The notes: generated by a model from the sequence alone, not told the origin. 64,000 nt of DNA from JAVJSU01 sp040219275 (GCA_040219275.1 JAVJSU010000006.1:1-64000); one strand, 5' to 3'; shown: positions 1 through 8,349, numbered from the stretch's first letter. Numbers and translations are program-made.

Positions 1-24
1 ATTCTTCCCGTACATTTGTGAAAA

Positions 25-81
25 CAGCCCACTTCAGTGGGGTTTTGAAAATCATCGTAGCATTGGGGTTTTAGCCCAATG
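25..81. repeat. Pair of short intergenic hairpins, relative of 50.2 kb
   Basis: Two adjacent palindromes. The first has arms CCCAC/GTGGG (28-32 and 37-41) around loop TTCA, flanked by AAAAC and GTTTT. The second has arms CATTGGG/CCCAATG (61-67 and 75-81). The first is nearly the reverse complement of the hairpin at 50191-50216. They look like members of a dispersed intergenic hairpin family rather than gene parts. No gene is visible in 1-234. Confidence 0.5.
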
Positions 82-120
82 CGGTTTTGTTGAGCCACTT
101 TTATTACCTTGCAACAGAGC

Positions 121-228
121 AGCTCTTAGCTTTTAGCAAAAATCGGTGTTTTTCAAACTAAAAGCTAAGAGCTAACGGCTTAAAGCTCTTTTTCGCAGAT
201 GTTCACCTTAAACAGAATTCAGGTTATA
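121..228 (+). repeat. Dispersed hairpin repeat, copy 1 (inverted partner at 12.5 kb)
   Basis: A 16-bp perfect inverted repeat (121-136 and 158-173) with a 21-nt loop is followed by degenerate 7-nt words of the type CTAANNG and by the conserved tail CGCAGATGTTCACC. The whole block returns in reverse complement at about 12527-12627, with only scattered mismatches. It carries no reading frame, so it is a non-coding repeat, possibly MITE-like or REP-like. Confidence 0.75.
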
Positions 229-234
229 AAGCAA

Positions 235-264
235 AGGACAACCAACAGTGATGTTGGTTGTCCT
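235..264 (-). terminator. Intrinsic terminator of the redoxin-like gene
   Basis: A 12-bp perfect stem (235-246 with 253-264) around a 6-nt loop lies just after the stop of the minus-strand gene ending at 304. On the minus strand it is followed by a T-rich run. Confidence 0.7.
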
Positions 265-303
265 CATGTTTAGGAGAAAGAGAGAAAAAAACAGGTGATT
301 GCC

Positions 304-771
304 TTAGTCTTGCAATTGTTGAACCGCCTTCACGAGTTCGGTCATTCTGGGCCACACACGTTCATCTGGCATGAGCCACTTCTGGCGGAGCATATGAGCA
401 TTATCAATCAGCAATAAGCCGGGATGTCTATCCATCGCATATTTCAAGTGAACCGAGCCGTCTTCATCAGCAAGCAGAGGAAACGGCACAGGCAAAGGAC
501 TACTTATCTGAAAGCCATAAAGGGTACTGGCATGGTCGCGTACCAGTAAGGCAATTGGTGTGCCCATCAGCGCAAATTTGCTGACGTGGCGCTGGAGATA
601 CAAAATACGACGGACGCTTGTCGGTTTCCAGATATCGCCGATAAAGCCCAGCAAAACGCCATTTCCGCCCATCAGGCTATCCAATGTATGAACAGTACCT
701 TTATAATTGTTGAGTTGAAAGTTGAACACTTTTGTGTTGAGGACTGGTCCTAATTCCATTGTGCCGTACAT
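304..771 (-). CDS. Peroxiredoxin/thioredoxin-fold protein without cysteines
   Basis: This 155-residue protein has the layout of an AhpC/TSA-type redoxin: an N-terminal strand region (VLNTKVFNFQL), a LLGFIGDIWKPTS segment where the family's active-site loop lies, and a later VPFPLLADEDGSVHLKYAM stretch typical of peroxiredoxins. The loop that should carry the peroxidatic cysteine reads WKPTSVRR, and the whole protein contains no cysteine, so normal thiol peroxidase chemistry is impossible. It has no signal peptide and is probably cytosolic. It stands alone, with its own terminator. The fold assignment is moderately sure; any function is unknown. Confidence 0.65.
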   Translation of the reverse strand: MYGTMELGPVLNTKVFNFQLNNYKGTVHTLDSLMGGNGVLLGFIGDIWKPTSVRRILYLQRHVSKFALMGTPIALLVRDHASTLYGFQISSPLPVPFPLLADEDGSVHLKYAMDRHPGLLLIDNAHMLRQKWLMPDERVWPRMTELVKAVQQLQD

Positions 772-996
772 GTGCGCGTCATCTCCAGCTCACCTAAATT
801 ATTGTTATAGAATTAATTTTACCCCTTTAATAAACAAATTGTCAATTTAAATCATCTTAATTATTCTCTTTTTAACAATTCTTCATAACTTATTCGTGCC
901 AAAGCCAACAAAGCAGGCAAATCGTAGGGAAATGAGGGCTGAGTTTTCGTGAGTTTTGCGGTAATATCACGTCACCCAATTTGAGGAGGGTTTTGC

Positions 997-2058
997 ATGG
1001 TCAAAAAATACATCAGTCTGGTTATTTTGCTGATTATGGTGTTGGCGGGTAGTGGCAATGTCCTTGCACAGGATGATACGACCACCACAGCATCATCCAC
1101 AGTCAGCATCTTTGCGGTAATTTGTAACACGCAAGCGGTGGTCAATTTCAACGGCGTGATGCTTTCTAATCAGGATATTTATTTTCAAGTCTTTTCTGGC
1201 TCACAGGGTACGGGGACGGCGTTAAGCACGTTGCGACGTGCCAATGTGACCGGTACATACACCTTTAGCGAAATCATCACCTATCCTGAAGGGCAAACCG
1301 TCGCGGCAGGTGGCGTAGGAAGTGTCTATGTCAGCATCTCGCGTGCAGGTAGCCCTGAAAACAGCGCCTACAGTGAATATGTTGACGATCTGCAAGACGG
1401 CTGTGGTGATCCACAATATGCGCTCGGCGCGAGTGTGGCTGAGGGTGGTAACGCCATCCCCGGTTCACCGGATGTCACAACGGGATCACCGGGAACAAAT
1501 TCCGCCGGAACATCAACTATCCTGTCGCCCTTTGGTGGATTCTTGAATCCCAATTACACCCCACCCCCACAGGATGATGTCGTCGTCATCGGTGCGCGCC
1601 GGATTTTTACCGAACCACGTCACGAAACCGCCGGTCTCATCTTCGCCGAATGTAACGATTATCCGGTAGCAGTACCGGGACTCGTCTATGATACCGATGA
1701 TGTCGTGGTCTTCTGGTCATGGTTCGCGGAAACTGCCGAGCAGGTACAGGATCACATCAACAACGCCAACTACTCGGTCACCTATTATCAAACCCTGCCC
1801 CTGCCCAATGTTCAGGTCTCCGCCATTCAGCAGATCGGTTCGTTCTATTGGGTCTTCTACACGGCACGACTTGGCAATTTATTACCCGGTCAATATTACA
1901 TCCAATATCAGGTCAGCTGGGACAACGCCATCACTGACGGCATTAGCGATTATGGTCCGGGGACGGATACCGAAGCCCTCTATAGTGGATGTGGCTTCCG
2001 CATTCTCCCTAACATCGCTGGCGATAGCATCGGTCATACACCGTGGCCCTTCCAGTAA
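997..2058 (+). CDS. Secreted protein of unknown function
   Basis: This 353-residue protein starts with a clear type I signal peptide (KK, a hydrophobic core, then NVLAQ before DDTTTT). The start is fixed by GAGGAGG a few bases upstream. The mature part begins Thr/Ser-rich and then has beta-rich segments (TYTFSEIITYPEG, SVYVSISRAG) suggesting immunoglobulin-like or other beta-sandwich domains, with four cysteines that could form disulfides. A low-complexity PGSPDVTTGSPGTNSAGTS linker divides two halves. It is monocistronic and followed by a strong terminator. I do not recognise the family. Confidence 0.75.
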   Translation: MVKKYISLVILLIMVLAGSGNVLAQDDTTTTASSTVSIFAVICNTQAVVNFNGVMLSNQDIYFQVFSGSQGTGTALSTLRRANVTGTYTFSEIITYPEGQTVAAGGVGSVYVSISRAGSPENSAYSEYVDDLQDGCGDPQYALGASVAEGGNAIPGSPDVTTGSPGTNSAGTSTILSPFGGFLNPNYTPPPQDDVVVIGARRIFTEPRHETAGLIFAECNDYPVAVPGLVYDTDDVVVFWSWFAETAEQVQDHINNANYSVTYYQTLPLPNVQVSAIQQIGSFYWVFYTARLGNLLPGQYYIQYQVSWDNAITDGISDYGPGTDTEALYSGCGFRILPNIAGDSIGHTPWPFQ

Positions 2059-2107
2059 ATCGACTGATCGCCTTTAGCTAAGACAATCAGATCGAACATA
2101 AATCACG

Positions 2108-2149
2108 CGGGCGCGAATTGCTTCTAAATGGGCATATCGCGCCCGTTTT
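2108..2149 (+). terminator. Intrinsic terminator after the secreted protein gene
   Basis: Arms CGGGCGCGA (2108-2116) and TCGCGCCCG (2137-2145) form a perfect 9-bp stem followed by TTTTG. It argues against starting the next gene at 2128, because that codon lies inside the loop. Confidence 0.75.
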
Positions 2150-2217
2150 GTTTAGGTGCGTGTAAAGATGTTGCCAACCCACCGCGAAAATTGGACAATA
2201 GCCCCAACAATTACTTT

Positions 2218-3381
2218 ATGAAAGCACACAAACGCATGTTAAAAAGAACCTTATTTGAAGACGAACATCTGATGTTCCGCGAGAGCATCCGTAAATTTAT
2301 TGAAAAAGAAGTCGCGCCACATCACAAACAATGGGAAAAAGATGGCATCGTCCCGCGTGAGTTGTGGCTGAAAGCAGGCGAACAGGGGTATCTGTGCATG
2401 GATGTGCCGGAAGCATTCGGCGGTGGTGGCGTGGCGGATTTCCGATATGCGGTCATCCTGACGGAAGAATTCACCCGCGTCAATTGCACCGGACCGGGTT
2501 TTAGCCTGCATAACGATGTCGCCGCGCCGTATATTTTGAATTACGCCAATGAAGATCAAAAACAACGCTGGTTCCCGACGCTGACGACAGGTGAGCACAT
2601 CCTTGCCATCGCCATGACCGAACCGGGCGGCGGCAGTGACCTCGCCAACATGCAAACCCGCGCCATCCGCGACGGCGATCATTACATCATGAACGGGAGC
2701 AAAACCTTTATCACCAACGGCATCAATGCGGATAAAATTATCGTCGCCTGCAAAACCGACCCTGAGCAAAGCCATCGCGGGATCAGTTTGCTGGTCGTCG
2801 AGCGTGGCATGGAGGGATTTTCACGCGGGCGCAATCTGGAAAAAGTCGGCTGGCACGCGCAGGACACCGCCGAATTATTCTTCGAGGATGTGCGTGTTCC
2901 GGCGGAAAATTTGATCGGCGAGGAAGGCATGGGCTTTATGTATCTCGTCAGTCAATTGCCACAGGAACGCCTGATTATCGCGGTGGGTGCAATGGCGGCG
3001 GCGGAAGCGGCACTTGATTGGACGATTGACTATTGCAAAGAGCGTACCGCTTTTGGTCGCTCGATTGGAAGTTTTCAGAACAGCCGCTTTAAATTGGCGG
3101 AGATGAAAACCGAAATTCAAATCGGGCGTGTTTTTCTGGATCGCTGTATAGATGAACACAATCGCGGCGAACTCACGGCGGAAACAGCGGCGATGGCGAA
3201 ATGGTGGACGACGGATTTGCAATGTCGTGTAGTCGATCAATGCTTACAGTTACACGGTGGCTACGGCTACATGCTGGAATACCCCATCGCGCAAGCCTAT
3301 CTGGAAATGCGCTGGGGACCCATCGGCGGCGGGACGAACGAAATTATGAAGGATATGATCGGCAAAATGATGGGCTTCTAA
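2218..3381 (+). CDS. Acyl-CoA dehydrogenase, LCAD/IVD-like
   Basis: This FAD-dependent enzyme introduces a trans-2 double bond into an acyl-CoA and passes electrons to ETF. The 387 residues cover the usual three domains. The middle-domain signature AMTEPGGGSDLANMQT and the C-terminal signatures ERTAFGRSIG and LHGGYGYM are all present. The loop that carries the catalytic Glu in MCAD reads GGGTNEI, without that Glu, whereas LPQERL in helix G is present. This is the pattern of long-chain and isovaleryl-type dehydrogenases, whose base is the helix-G Glu. The start at 2218 is chosen because the upstream frame runs through the terminator; ATG 2236 is equally possible. No beta-oxidation partners are nearby. 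Confidence 0.93.
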   Translation: MKAHKRMLKRTLFEDEHLMFRESIRKFIEKEVAPHHKQWEKDGIVPRELWLKAGEQGYLCMDVPEAFGGGGVADFRYAVILTEEFTRVNCTGPGFSLHNDVAAPYILNYANEDQKQRWFPTLTTGEHILAIAMTEPGGGSDLANMQTRAIRDGDHYIMNGSKTFITNGINADKIIVACKTDPEQSHRGISLLVVERGMEGFSRGRNLEKVGWHAQDTAELFFEDVRVPAENLIGEEGMGFMYLVSQLPQERLIIAVGAMAAAEAALDWTIDYCKERTAFGRSIGSFQNSRFKLAEMKTEIQIGRVFLDRCIDEHNRGELTAETAAMAKWWTTDLQCRVVDQCLQLHGGYGYMLEYPIAQAYLEMRWGPIGGGTNEIMKDMIGKMMGF

Positions 3382-3402
3382 AGACCGGAGGTTTTGCGTG
3401 CG

Positions 3403-3431
3403 TTGCCCCATAATGGAGCATCCCATATAAT
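3403..3431 (+). promoter_or_regulatory. Sigma-70-type promoter of the propeller gene
   Basis: TTGCCC (3403-3408), a 17-nt spacer and TATAAT (3426-3431) form a good promoter. Transcription should begin near 3438, which excludes ATG 3437 as the start and supports TTG 3461. Confidence 0.6.
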
Positions 3432-3460
3432 GCTCAATGACAATTAGTGGAGTATTTATC

Positions 3461-4474
3461 TTGAGAATCCGACTCTTATTGCCATTGAGTTTTGTTTTCA
3501 TTTCAATCATTGCCGCGCTGTGGATGACTGACAATACAATTGCGTACACCACACCTACCGCAACCCCAAGCCTAACGCCTACCGCGCCTATTATCGTCTT
3601 CAGCGCCAACGGGCGACCCTCAGAGATGTATTCCGATTTGTATGGGGTCTACCAATTATACGTAAGTCCCTATATTGACCATCCCCTTACCGACCGTGAT
3701 CGCCATTATATACAACCGCGCTGGTCACCGGATGGCACACGCATCGCATATACCGTGATTGAAATCGAGGAGGTCACGTCCTCACGCGATACAATCCGCG
3801 AAAGCGCCGTTGAAATCATGAATGCGGACGGGAGTAATGTGCAAGTCCTCACCGCCGGAAATGGAGAACACGCCCCCACTTGGTCACCGGATGGTGAAAC
3901 CATTGCCTATGCCTCGCGCACGGAAAACGCCATTTACTTAATGGATGCAGATGGAAGCAATCAACGCATGATTCGTGACGGGCTAGAGGTGCGCTCGCTG
4001 GATTTTTCGCCCGATGGCAATCAATTACTGGTTGCGGCGAGCATTGAGGATGCTGAATTTGTGCAACCTTATATACTCAGCATGGATGGGCAAACGTTGT
4101 CTCCATTGATTGACGGGACTATGAGCATCTGGGATGCGGCGTGGTCACCGGATGGCGAGACAATTGCACTGGCAACCACCAGCGAAGGGATCGTGCTCAT
4201 GGATGTAAACGAACAGACCAGAGAACCGCTCACATTTGCCGGATTCTGGAGCTTCGCGCTTGAGGATGGTTTCAATATAAGTGATCTTGCATGGTCACCG
4301 GATGGTATGCAATTAGCGTTTATCGTGCAATCATGGCGGATACAAGCGGCAGTCAGCACACCGGTCCCGATTGAGCGGGTTGGTCCACAATTGGCGGTTG
4401 TTGATCTTGAAAGCGGCGAATTGCGTTTACTCACCTATGGATTTCATAATGCCGATCCTGATTGGCGACCTTAG
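3461..4474 (+). CDS. TolB-like beta-propeller, membrane-anchored or secreted
   Basis: An N-terminal hydrophobic segment (LLLPLSFVFISIIAALW) acts as signal or anchor, followed by a Pro/Thr linker and then TolB/PD40-type propeller blades. The WSPDG hallmark (or FSPDG) occurs in five blades (WSPDGTRIAY, WSPDGETIAY, FSPDGNQLLV, WSPDGETIAL, WSPDGMQLAF), often with MDADGSN turns. Such propellers usually bind proteins or ligands outside the membrane. The chosen start is TTG 3461, with GGAG 8 nt upstream and a promoter whose start site lies just upstream; the alternative is ATG 3437. The exact ligand is unknown. Confidence 0.85.
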   Translation: MRIRLLLPLSFVFISIIAALWMTDNTIAYTTPTATPSLTPTAPIIVFSANGRPSEMYSDLYGVYQLYVSPYIDHPLTDRDRHYIQPRWSPDGTRIAYTVIEIEEVTSSRDTIRESAVEIMNADGSNVQVLTAGNGEHAPTWSPDGETIAYASRTENAIYLMDADGSNQRMIRDGLEVRSLDFSPDGNQLLVAASIEDAEFVQPYILSMDGQTLSPLIDGTMSIWDAAWSPDGETIALATTSEGIVLMDVNEQTREPLTFAGFWSFALEDGFNISDLAWSPDGMQLAFIVQSWRIQAAVSTPVPIERVGPQLAVVDLESGELRLLTYGFHNADPDWRP

Positions 4475-4499
4475 CCAATCCAATATTAAATTTCGTCGA

Positions 4500-4528
4500 T
4501 TGACTCCCTCCTCCCAATATCATAAAAT
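4500..4528 (+). promoter_or_regulatory. Promoter of the ars cassette
   Basis: TTGACT (4500-4505), a 17-nt spacer and TAAAAT (4523-4528). The predicted transcription start, about 4535, falls inside the palindrome at 4530-4547. Confidence 0.7.
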
Positions 4529-4529
4529 A

Positions 4530-4547
4530 CTTCAAAGCAATTTGAAG
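4530..4547. promoter_or_regulatory. Probable ArsR-type operator
   Basis: The palindrome CTTCAAAGCAATTTGAAG contains TTCAA-N6-TTGAA, the spacing known for ArsR/SmtB operators (TCAA-N6-TTGA core). It overlaps the start site of the promoter driving arsC and the ArsR-ArsC fusion, so autorepression is likely. Binding is inferred. Confidence 0.6.
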
Positions 4548-4578
4548 CAATTTCAATCGAAATAATTTGGAGGCAATG

Positions 4579-5010
4579 ATGGCGAAGGACAATGTACTCG
4601 TACTCTGCACGGGCAATTCAGCGCGTAGCCAGATCGCGGAAGCCTATCTACGTAAATATGCGGGCGATCAATTTGACGTGTATAGCGCCGGACTCGAACC
4701 GAAAGGCATCAATCCCTATACCGTGCGCGCCATGAACGAAGTCGGCATCAGCCTTGATGAGCACACTTCAGACCCGATCAAGAAATACATGGGCAAGATG
4801 CACTTTAAGTATGTGATTACCGTTTGCTCACACGCGGATGAACTCTGCCCCACACCTTTATGGTCAAATGGGATAAAATTACATTTCCCGTTCGATGATC
4901 CGGCGGCGGCGGAAGGCACAGACGAAGCGATCATGGCGAAATTCCGCGAAGTGCGTGATCAAATTGACGAAAAGATGCAATCATGGGTAACCGAGCTAGA
5001 GACAGCCTAA
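4579..5010 (+). CDS. arsC: Arsenate reductase, thioredoxin-coupled LMW-PTP type
   Basis: It reduces arsenate to arsenite in the cytosol using a cysteine cascade re-reduced by thioredoxin. The N-terminal P-loop is CTGNSARS (Cys10, Arg16), and the redox pair lies in CSHADELCP (Cys83, Cys90), which matches the C10/C82/C89 arrangement of plasmid pI258 ArsC. The DP acid loop is present (FDDPAAAEG). GGAGG at 4569-4573 selects ATG 4579 (143 residues) over the codons further upstream. It overlaps the next gene by 28 nt and shares its promoter and operator. No arsenite pump is seen nearby. Confidence 0.93.
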   Translation: MAKDNVLVLCTGNSARSQIAEAYLRKYAGDQFDVYSAGLEPKGINPYTVRAMNEVGISLDEHTSDPIKKYMGKMHFKYVITVCSHADELCPTPLWSNGIKLHFPFDDPAAAEGTDEAIMAKFREVRDQIDEKMQSWVTELETA

Positions 5011-5810
5011 AGCATATTCAGGAAAACCCGCAAAGATTAGACGTACTCAAGTTGCTGGCGCATGATATTCGCTGGCAACTGCTCACCCTCTTGGCAGAAA
5101 GCGACCTGACGGTTCAGGAACTTGCCGACGCAGTTGCCCAGCCGATGAATACCGTCTCGTATCATCTCAAGCTATTACGCGATAATCGGCTCGTCTCGAC
5201 CAGACAGAGCGATGCAGATGGGCGCGATGTGTATTACGGCATGAACATTTCAGAAGTTGGCATACAATACCGTCTTCTTGGCGAGCTACTTCATCCGGGG
5301 ATGATTTCAGCAGAGACCGTGTTGAAGCCCGAAGTACCTCCGTTTCGGGTGTTGTTTCTGTGCACGCATAACAGCGCCCGCTCACAGATGGCGGAGGGCT
5401 TTTTACGCAAGTTGATCGTCGAGCAAAACGTGCAAGCGGAAGTTTTCAGCGCGGGGAGCGAACCGCGTGGCGTTCATCCGCTGGCGATTCGTGCCATGCG
5501 TGCGCGTGACATCGACATCAGCGGACAATCCTCCGACCTCATCGAAAACTTTGTCGGCGAGTCCTTCGATTATGTGATTACTGTGTGCGATCATGTGCGC
5601 GAGGTCTGCCCCACCTTTCCGGGCGACTATACGCAAATTCATTGGAGCATCCCTGATCCATCGACTATTGAAGGGGTGGATGACTATGAAATCTTTTTGC
5701 GTACATCAGAACGCATACTAAGCCGTTTGCATCATTTTCTGGCGGGCGTTCCAACCCACATATTTCGTGCGCGGGAACTACTATCGAAACTCAACAATCC
5801 ATCTGAGTAG
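4983..5810 (+). CDS. ArsR-type repressor fused to an ArsC-type phosphatase domain
   Basis: Residues about 18-100 form an ArsR winged helix-turn-helix (LLAHDIRWQLLTLLAES, then TVQELADAV and TVSYHLKLL). Residues about 121-260 form an ArsC/LMW-PTP domain with CTHNSARS (Cys127) and CDHVREVCP (Cys202, Cys209), so all three redox cysteines are kept. The repressor part has no cysteine, so the classic ELCVCDL arsenite site is missing. The reductase half may therefore act as sensor, or another ligand is read. It overlaps arsC by 28 nt, implying translational coupling. The upstream palindrome is its likely target. Confidence 0.9.
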   Translation: MGNRARDSLKHIQENPQRLDVLKLLAHDIRWQLLTLLAESDLTVQELADAVAQPMNTVSYHLKLLRDNRLVSTRQSDADGRDVYYGMNISEVGIQYRLLGELLHPGMISAETVLKPEVPPFRVLFLCTHNSARSQMAEGFLRKLIVEQNVQAEVFSAGSEPRGVHPLAIRAMRARDIDISGQSSDLIENFVGESFDYVITVCDHVREVCPTFPGDYTQIHWSIPDPSTIEGVDDYEIFLRTSERILSRLHHFLAGVPTHIFRARELLSKLNNPSE

Positions 5811-5969
5811 CCTATTCGCCCCAATGATCCATTAACCCCGCAACACTCGCTTAACCCTACCCTTAAGAATCTCTTACAGGAGTCTTACGGCATGTACGAT
5901 CTCCGTTTATGGTGCGTCAGGTAAGGTAGACTTTAATTCACACATAAACACGGGGGATCAACTCAAATC

Positions 5970-7358
5970 ATGAAACGTTATGACACAATCATCATTGGCA
6001 CGGGGCAATCTGGACCATCACTGGCGGGCGCACTCACCGGCAAAGGGCAAAAGGTCGCCATTGCCGAAGGTTACAAAATTGGCGGATCGTGTGTCAATTA
6101 TGGCTGTATCCCATCGAAGACCATACGCGCCAGCGCACGCGTCGCCTATCTTGCACGGCGGGCGGCGGATTTCGGCGTGAACGTCGGCGAAGTCAACGTC
6201 GATATGAACGCGGTGATTGACCGCAAAGCACGGCGCGTCGGGGATGCCCATGATGGAGTCGAAAATTGGCTCAAAAATATGGACAACCTTGATCTGTATG
6301 AGGTCTACGCGCAATTTGAAGGCACAGAAAACGGCGTTCATCGTGTACGCGTCGGCGACGAAGTTATCGAAGCGCCGCGTGTTTATCTGAATGTGGGTGC
6401 ACGCCCCAACATTCCGCCCATCGAAGGTTTAGAAAACGTCAATTACATGACCAATGAAGGCATCCTAGAGCAACGCACGCTACCGGAGCATTTGCTCGTC
6501 CTTGGTGGTGGCTACATCAGCCTGGAAATGGGGCAGGCATTCCGGCGATTCGGCAGTGAAATCACGATTATCGAAGCCGCACCGAGCATCATTCATCGTG
6601 AAGATGAAGACATCCGCGATTCCGTGCGTGGCATTTTGACGGACGAAGGAATCACCGTGCAGGAAGGCAAAAAAGCGGTCAAAGCCGAACAAGCCGACGA
6701 CGGCACCATCACCCTGACGCTAGAAGCCAAAGATGGCACAACATCCACCGTTTCCGGCTCACATTTGATGGTTGCCGTCGGGCGCATCCCCAATAGCGAC
6801 AAGCTCAATTTGGAGGCGGTGGGCGTGGAGACCGATAAGCGCGGGTACATCACCGTTGACGATCATCTGCAATCCAATGTGCCGGGCATTTTCGTGCTCG
6901 GTGATGCCAATGGGCGCGGGGCGTTCACCCACACCTCTTATCAAGATTTTGAGATTGCGCTGGATAACTTCAACGGCGGTAATCGCAAAGTCTCTGATCG
7001 AATCATGGCGTACAACCTCTATACAGACCCGCCTCTGGGTCGCGTGGGGATGAGCGAGCAGGAAGCGCGTGAATCCGGGCGCAATATCCTCATGGCGACA
7101 AAGCCGATGTCACACATCGGGCGGGCGCTGGAACAGGGCGAAACGCAGGGTCTCATCAAAATGCTGGTGGATGCGGATACGGAGCAAATTGTCGGCGCGG
7201 CAGTGTTGGGTTTTCAGGGTGATGATGTGATTCAGGTCATCAGCTATTTCATGTATACGGGCGCGTCCTATAAAGTAATGCAGAATGCCCTGCCGATTCA
7301 CCCGACAATTTCCGAATTTTTCCCGACGATTTTGGGTGAATTGAAGCCGCTGGAGTAG
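5970..7358 (+). CDS. FAD/NAD(P)-dependent disulfide oxidoreductase, MerA-like
   Basis: A 462-residue class I pyridine nucleotide-disulfide oxidoreductase. It has an FAD-binding GTGQSG near residue 10, the redox pair CVNYGC (Cys41, Cys46), an NAD(P) Rossmann motif LGGGYISLEMGQ, the second FAD motif VPGIFVLGDAN, and a C-terminal dimer domain with the HPTISEF signature that includes the conserved His. It lacks the N-terminal metal-binding domain and the C-terminal vicinal Cys pair of true mercuric reductase. Disulfide or quinone reduction is therefore as likely as Hg(II) reduction. It follows the ars genes by 159 nt and probably has its own promoter. Substrate unknown. Confidence 0.88.
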   Translation: MKRYDTIIIGTGQSGPSLAGALTGKGQKVAIAEGYKIGGSCVNYGCIPSKTIRASARVAYLARRAADFGVNVGEVNVDMNAVIDRKARRVGDAHDGVENWLKNMDNLDLYEVYAQFEGTENGVHRVRVGDEVIEAPRVYLNVGARPNIPPIEGLENVNYMTNEGILEQRTLPEHLLVLGGGYISLEMGQAFRRFGSEITIIEAAPSIIHREDEDIRDSVRGILTDEGITVQEGKKAVKAEQADDGTITLTLEAKDGTTSTVSGSHLMVAVGRIPNSDKLNLEAVGVETDKRGYITVDDHLQSNVPGIFVLGDANGRGAFTHTSYQDFEIALDNFNGGNRKVSDRIMAYNLYTDPPLGRVGMSEQEARESGRNILMATKPMSHIGRALEQGETQGLIKMLVDADTEQIVGAAVLGFQGDDVIQVISYFMYTGASYKVMQNALPIHPTISEFFPTILGELKPLE

Positions 7359-7410
7359 GGTATACTGTAGGGATAAGAAGATGTTAGAAGTTTGCTCTTT
7401 CTACCGTATA

Positions 7411-7437
7411 GTATCTAAAATCTAAACATCTAAAGTC
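7411..7437. repeat. Degenerate ATCTAAA-word repeat
   Basis: Three words ATCTAAAA, ATCTAAAC and ATCTAAAG follow each other at 8-9-nt spacing just before the next ATG. The complementary words TAGATTTTAGAT occur at 26341-26402, so both may belong to one repeat family like the better preserved pair at 121 and 12527. Confidence 0.35.
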
Positions 7438-7440
7438 AAA

Positions 7441-7938
7441 ATGCTATTATTCGATTTTCGCCAACCGCAAGCAGTCAATAATTGGTCACCCGTCGATGAT
7501 GTGGTGATGGGTGGCGCGTCGTCTAGCAGGCTCACACCCACACCCAACGGCACAGCCATTTTCACCGGACGCGTGTCATTGGAGAACAGCGGCGGGTTCG
7601 CGTCTATCACATCGACGACCGTCAGCTTTGATCTGCGTCAACACAAGGGCATAGCAATCCATCTGCGCGGGGATGGCAAACGCTATGCCTTCATCCTGCG
7701 GAATCCGAATCAGCGTCCGCGCTATCAGGGCTTCTTCACGACGGAACCAAACACATGGGAAACCGTCTATCTGCCATTTGAACGTTTGGTGCCGAAAATT
7801 TTCGGGATGACCCTACCCGTTGCGCCCAAACTTGATCGCCGAGAAGTCACCTCTTGCGGATTTATCATCAGCGATCAGCAAGCGGGCGCGTTTATGCTAG
7901 AAATTGAATGGGTCGCCGCCTATCCGTTAGAGGAATAG
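7441..7938 (+). CDS. CIA30-family protein
   Basis: This 165-residue protein matches the complex I intermediate-associated protein 30 domain: an FDF start, VDDVVMGGASSS, SLENSGGFASI, then KGIAIHLRGDGKRYAFILR and a C-terminal IISDQQAGAFMLEIEWV. The fold is a galactose-binding-like jelly roll. In mitochondria a homologue helps complex I assembly; in bacteria the role is undefined and many carry it without any complex I link. No signal peptide is visible. No Shine-Dalgarno sequence is evident, and ATG 7441 is the only sensible start. Confidence 0.85.
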   Translation: MLLFDFRQPQAVNNWSPVDDVVMGGASSSRLTPTPNGTAIFTGRVSLENSGGFASITSTTVSFDLRQHKGIAIHLRGDGKRYAFILRNPNQRPRYQGFFTTEPNTWETVYLPFERLVPKIFGMTLPVAPKLDRREVTSCGFIISDQQAGAFMLEIEWVAAYPLEE

Positions 7939-7947
7939 CACACGCGT

Positions 7948-8280
7948 CTAAAATTGGTCAATGAGAATGTTGTTGCCATCAGGATCAGTCAGCATGACCG
8001 TCGCAGGTCCTTCCCCATCTTCATCCGCTTCCTGTGTAAGGCTAATCCCCGCCGCTTTGAGCTTTTTCTGGATTGTCCGTGCGTCTTTGGGGTTAAAGGT
8101 CAGGATATTTTCAGTAAACATGCCCTCAAATAACCCGATCTTCGCTTCACCGTTTTTGAGGATCAGCCATTTTTCATCTTCATTCCCGTCAATTACCTCA
8201 AAGCCCATTTGTTCATAAAATGTGCGCGATGCTTTGATGTCTTTCACCGCCAAACTAATCGAAAATGTCCCTAAATCCAT
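7948..8280 (-). CDS. VOC-superfamily (glyoxalase-fold) protein
   Basis: A single VOC domain of 110 residues: FSISLAVKDIKASRTFYEQMG begins the first beta-alpha-beta3 module and TVMLTDPDGNNILIDQF ends the second. The usual metal ligands are poorly preserved (no His at the first position, Asp near the end), so enzymatic activity is doubtful. The start at 8280 is supported by an AAGGAGC/GGGGAT purine stretch upstream, and longer forms lack support. Convergent with the CIA30 gene. Confidence 0.85.
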   Translation of the reverse strand: MDLGTFSISLAVKDIKASRTFYEQMGFEVIDGNEDEKWLILKNGEAKIGLFEGMFTENILTFNPKDARTIQKKLKAAGISLTQEADEDGEGPATVMLTDPDGNNILIDQF

Positions 8281-8312
8281 GATTATCCCCTTGCTCCTTA
8301 TTATGCGTGCTG

Positions 8313-8349
8313 AATAAAAAAGGCGACTATGAGGTTGCATAATCGCCTT
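8313..8349 (-). terminator. Terminator of the sensor kinase gene
   Basis: On the minus strand a 12-bp stem with one mismatch (8320-8331 with 8338-8349) is followed by CCTTTTTTATT. Together with its 34-nt 3' UTR it resembles the element ending at 10015. Confidence 0.75.

Noticed and set aside
2128..2217. N-terminal extension of the acyl-CoA dehydrogenase
   Set aside because: The start codon lies in the loop of the upstream terminator and the residues do not fit the family.
5970..7358. Mercuric reductase
   Set aside because: The redox CxxxxC is present, but the C-terminal vicinal Cys pair needed to bind Hg(II) is missing and no mer genes adjoin, so only a MerA-like label is given.
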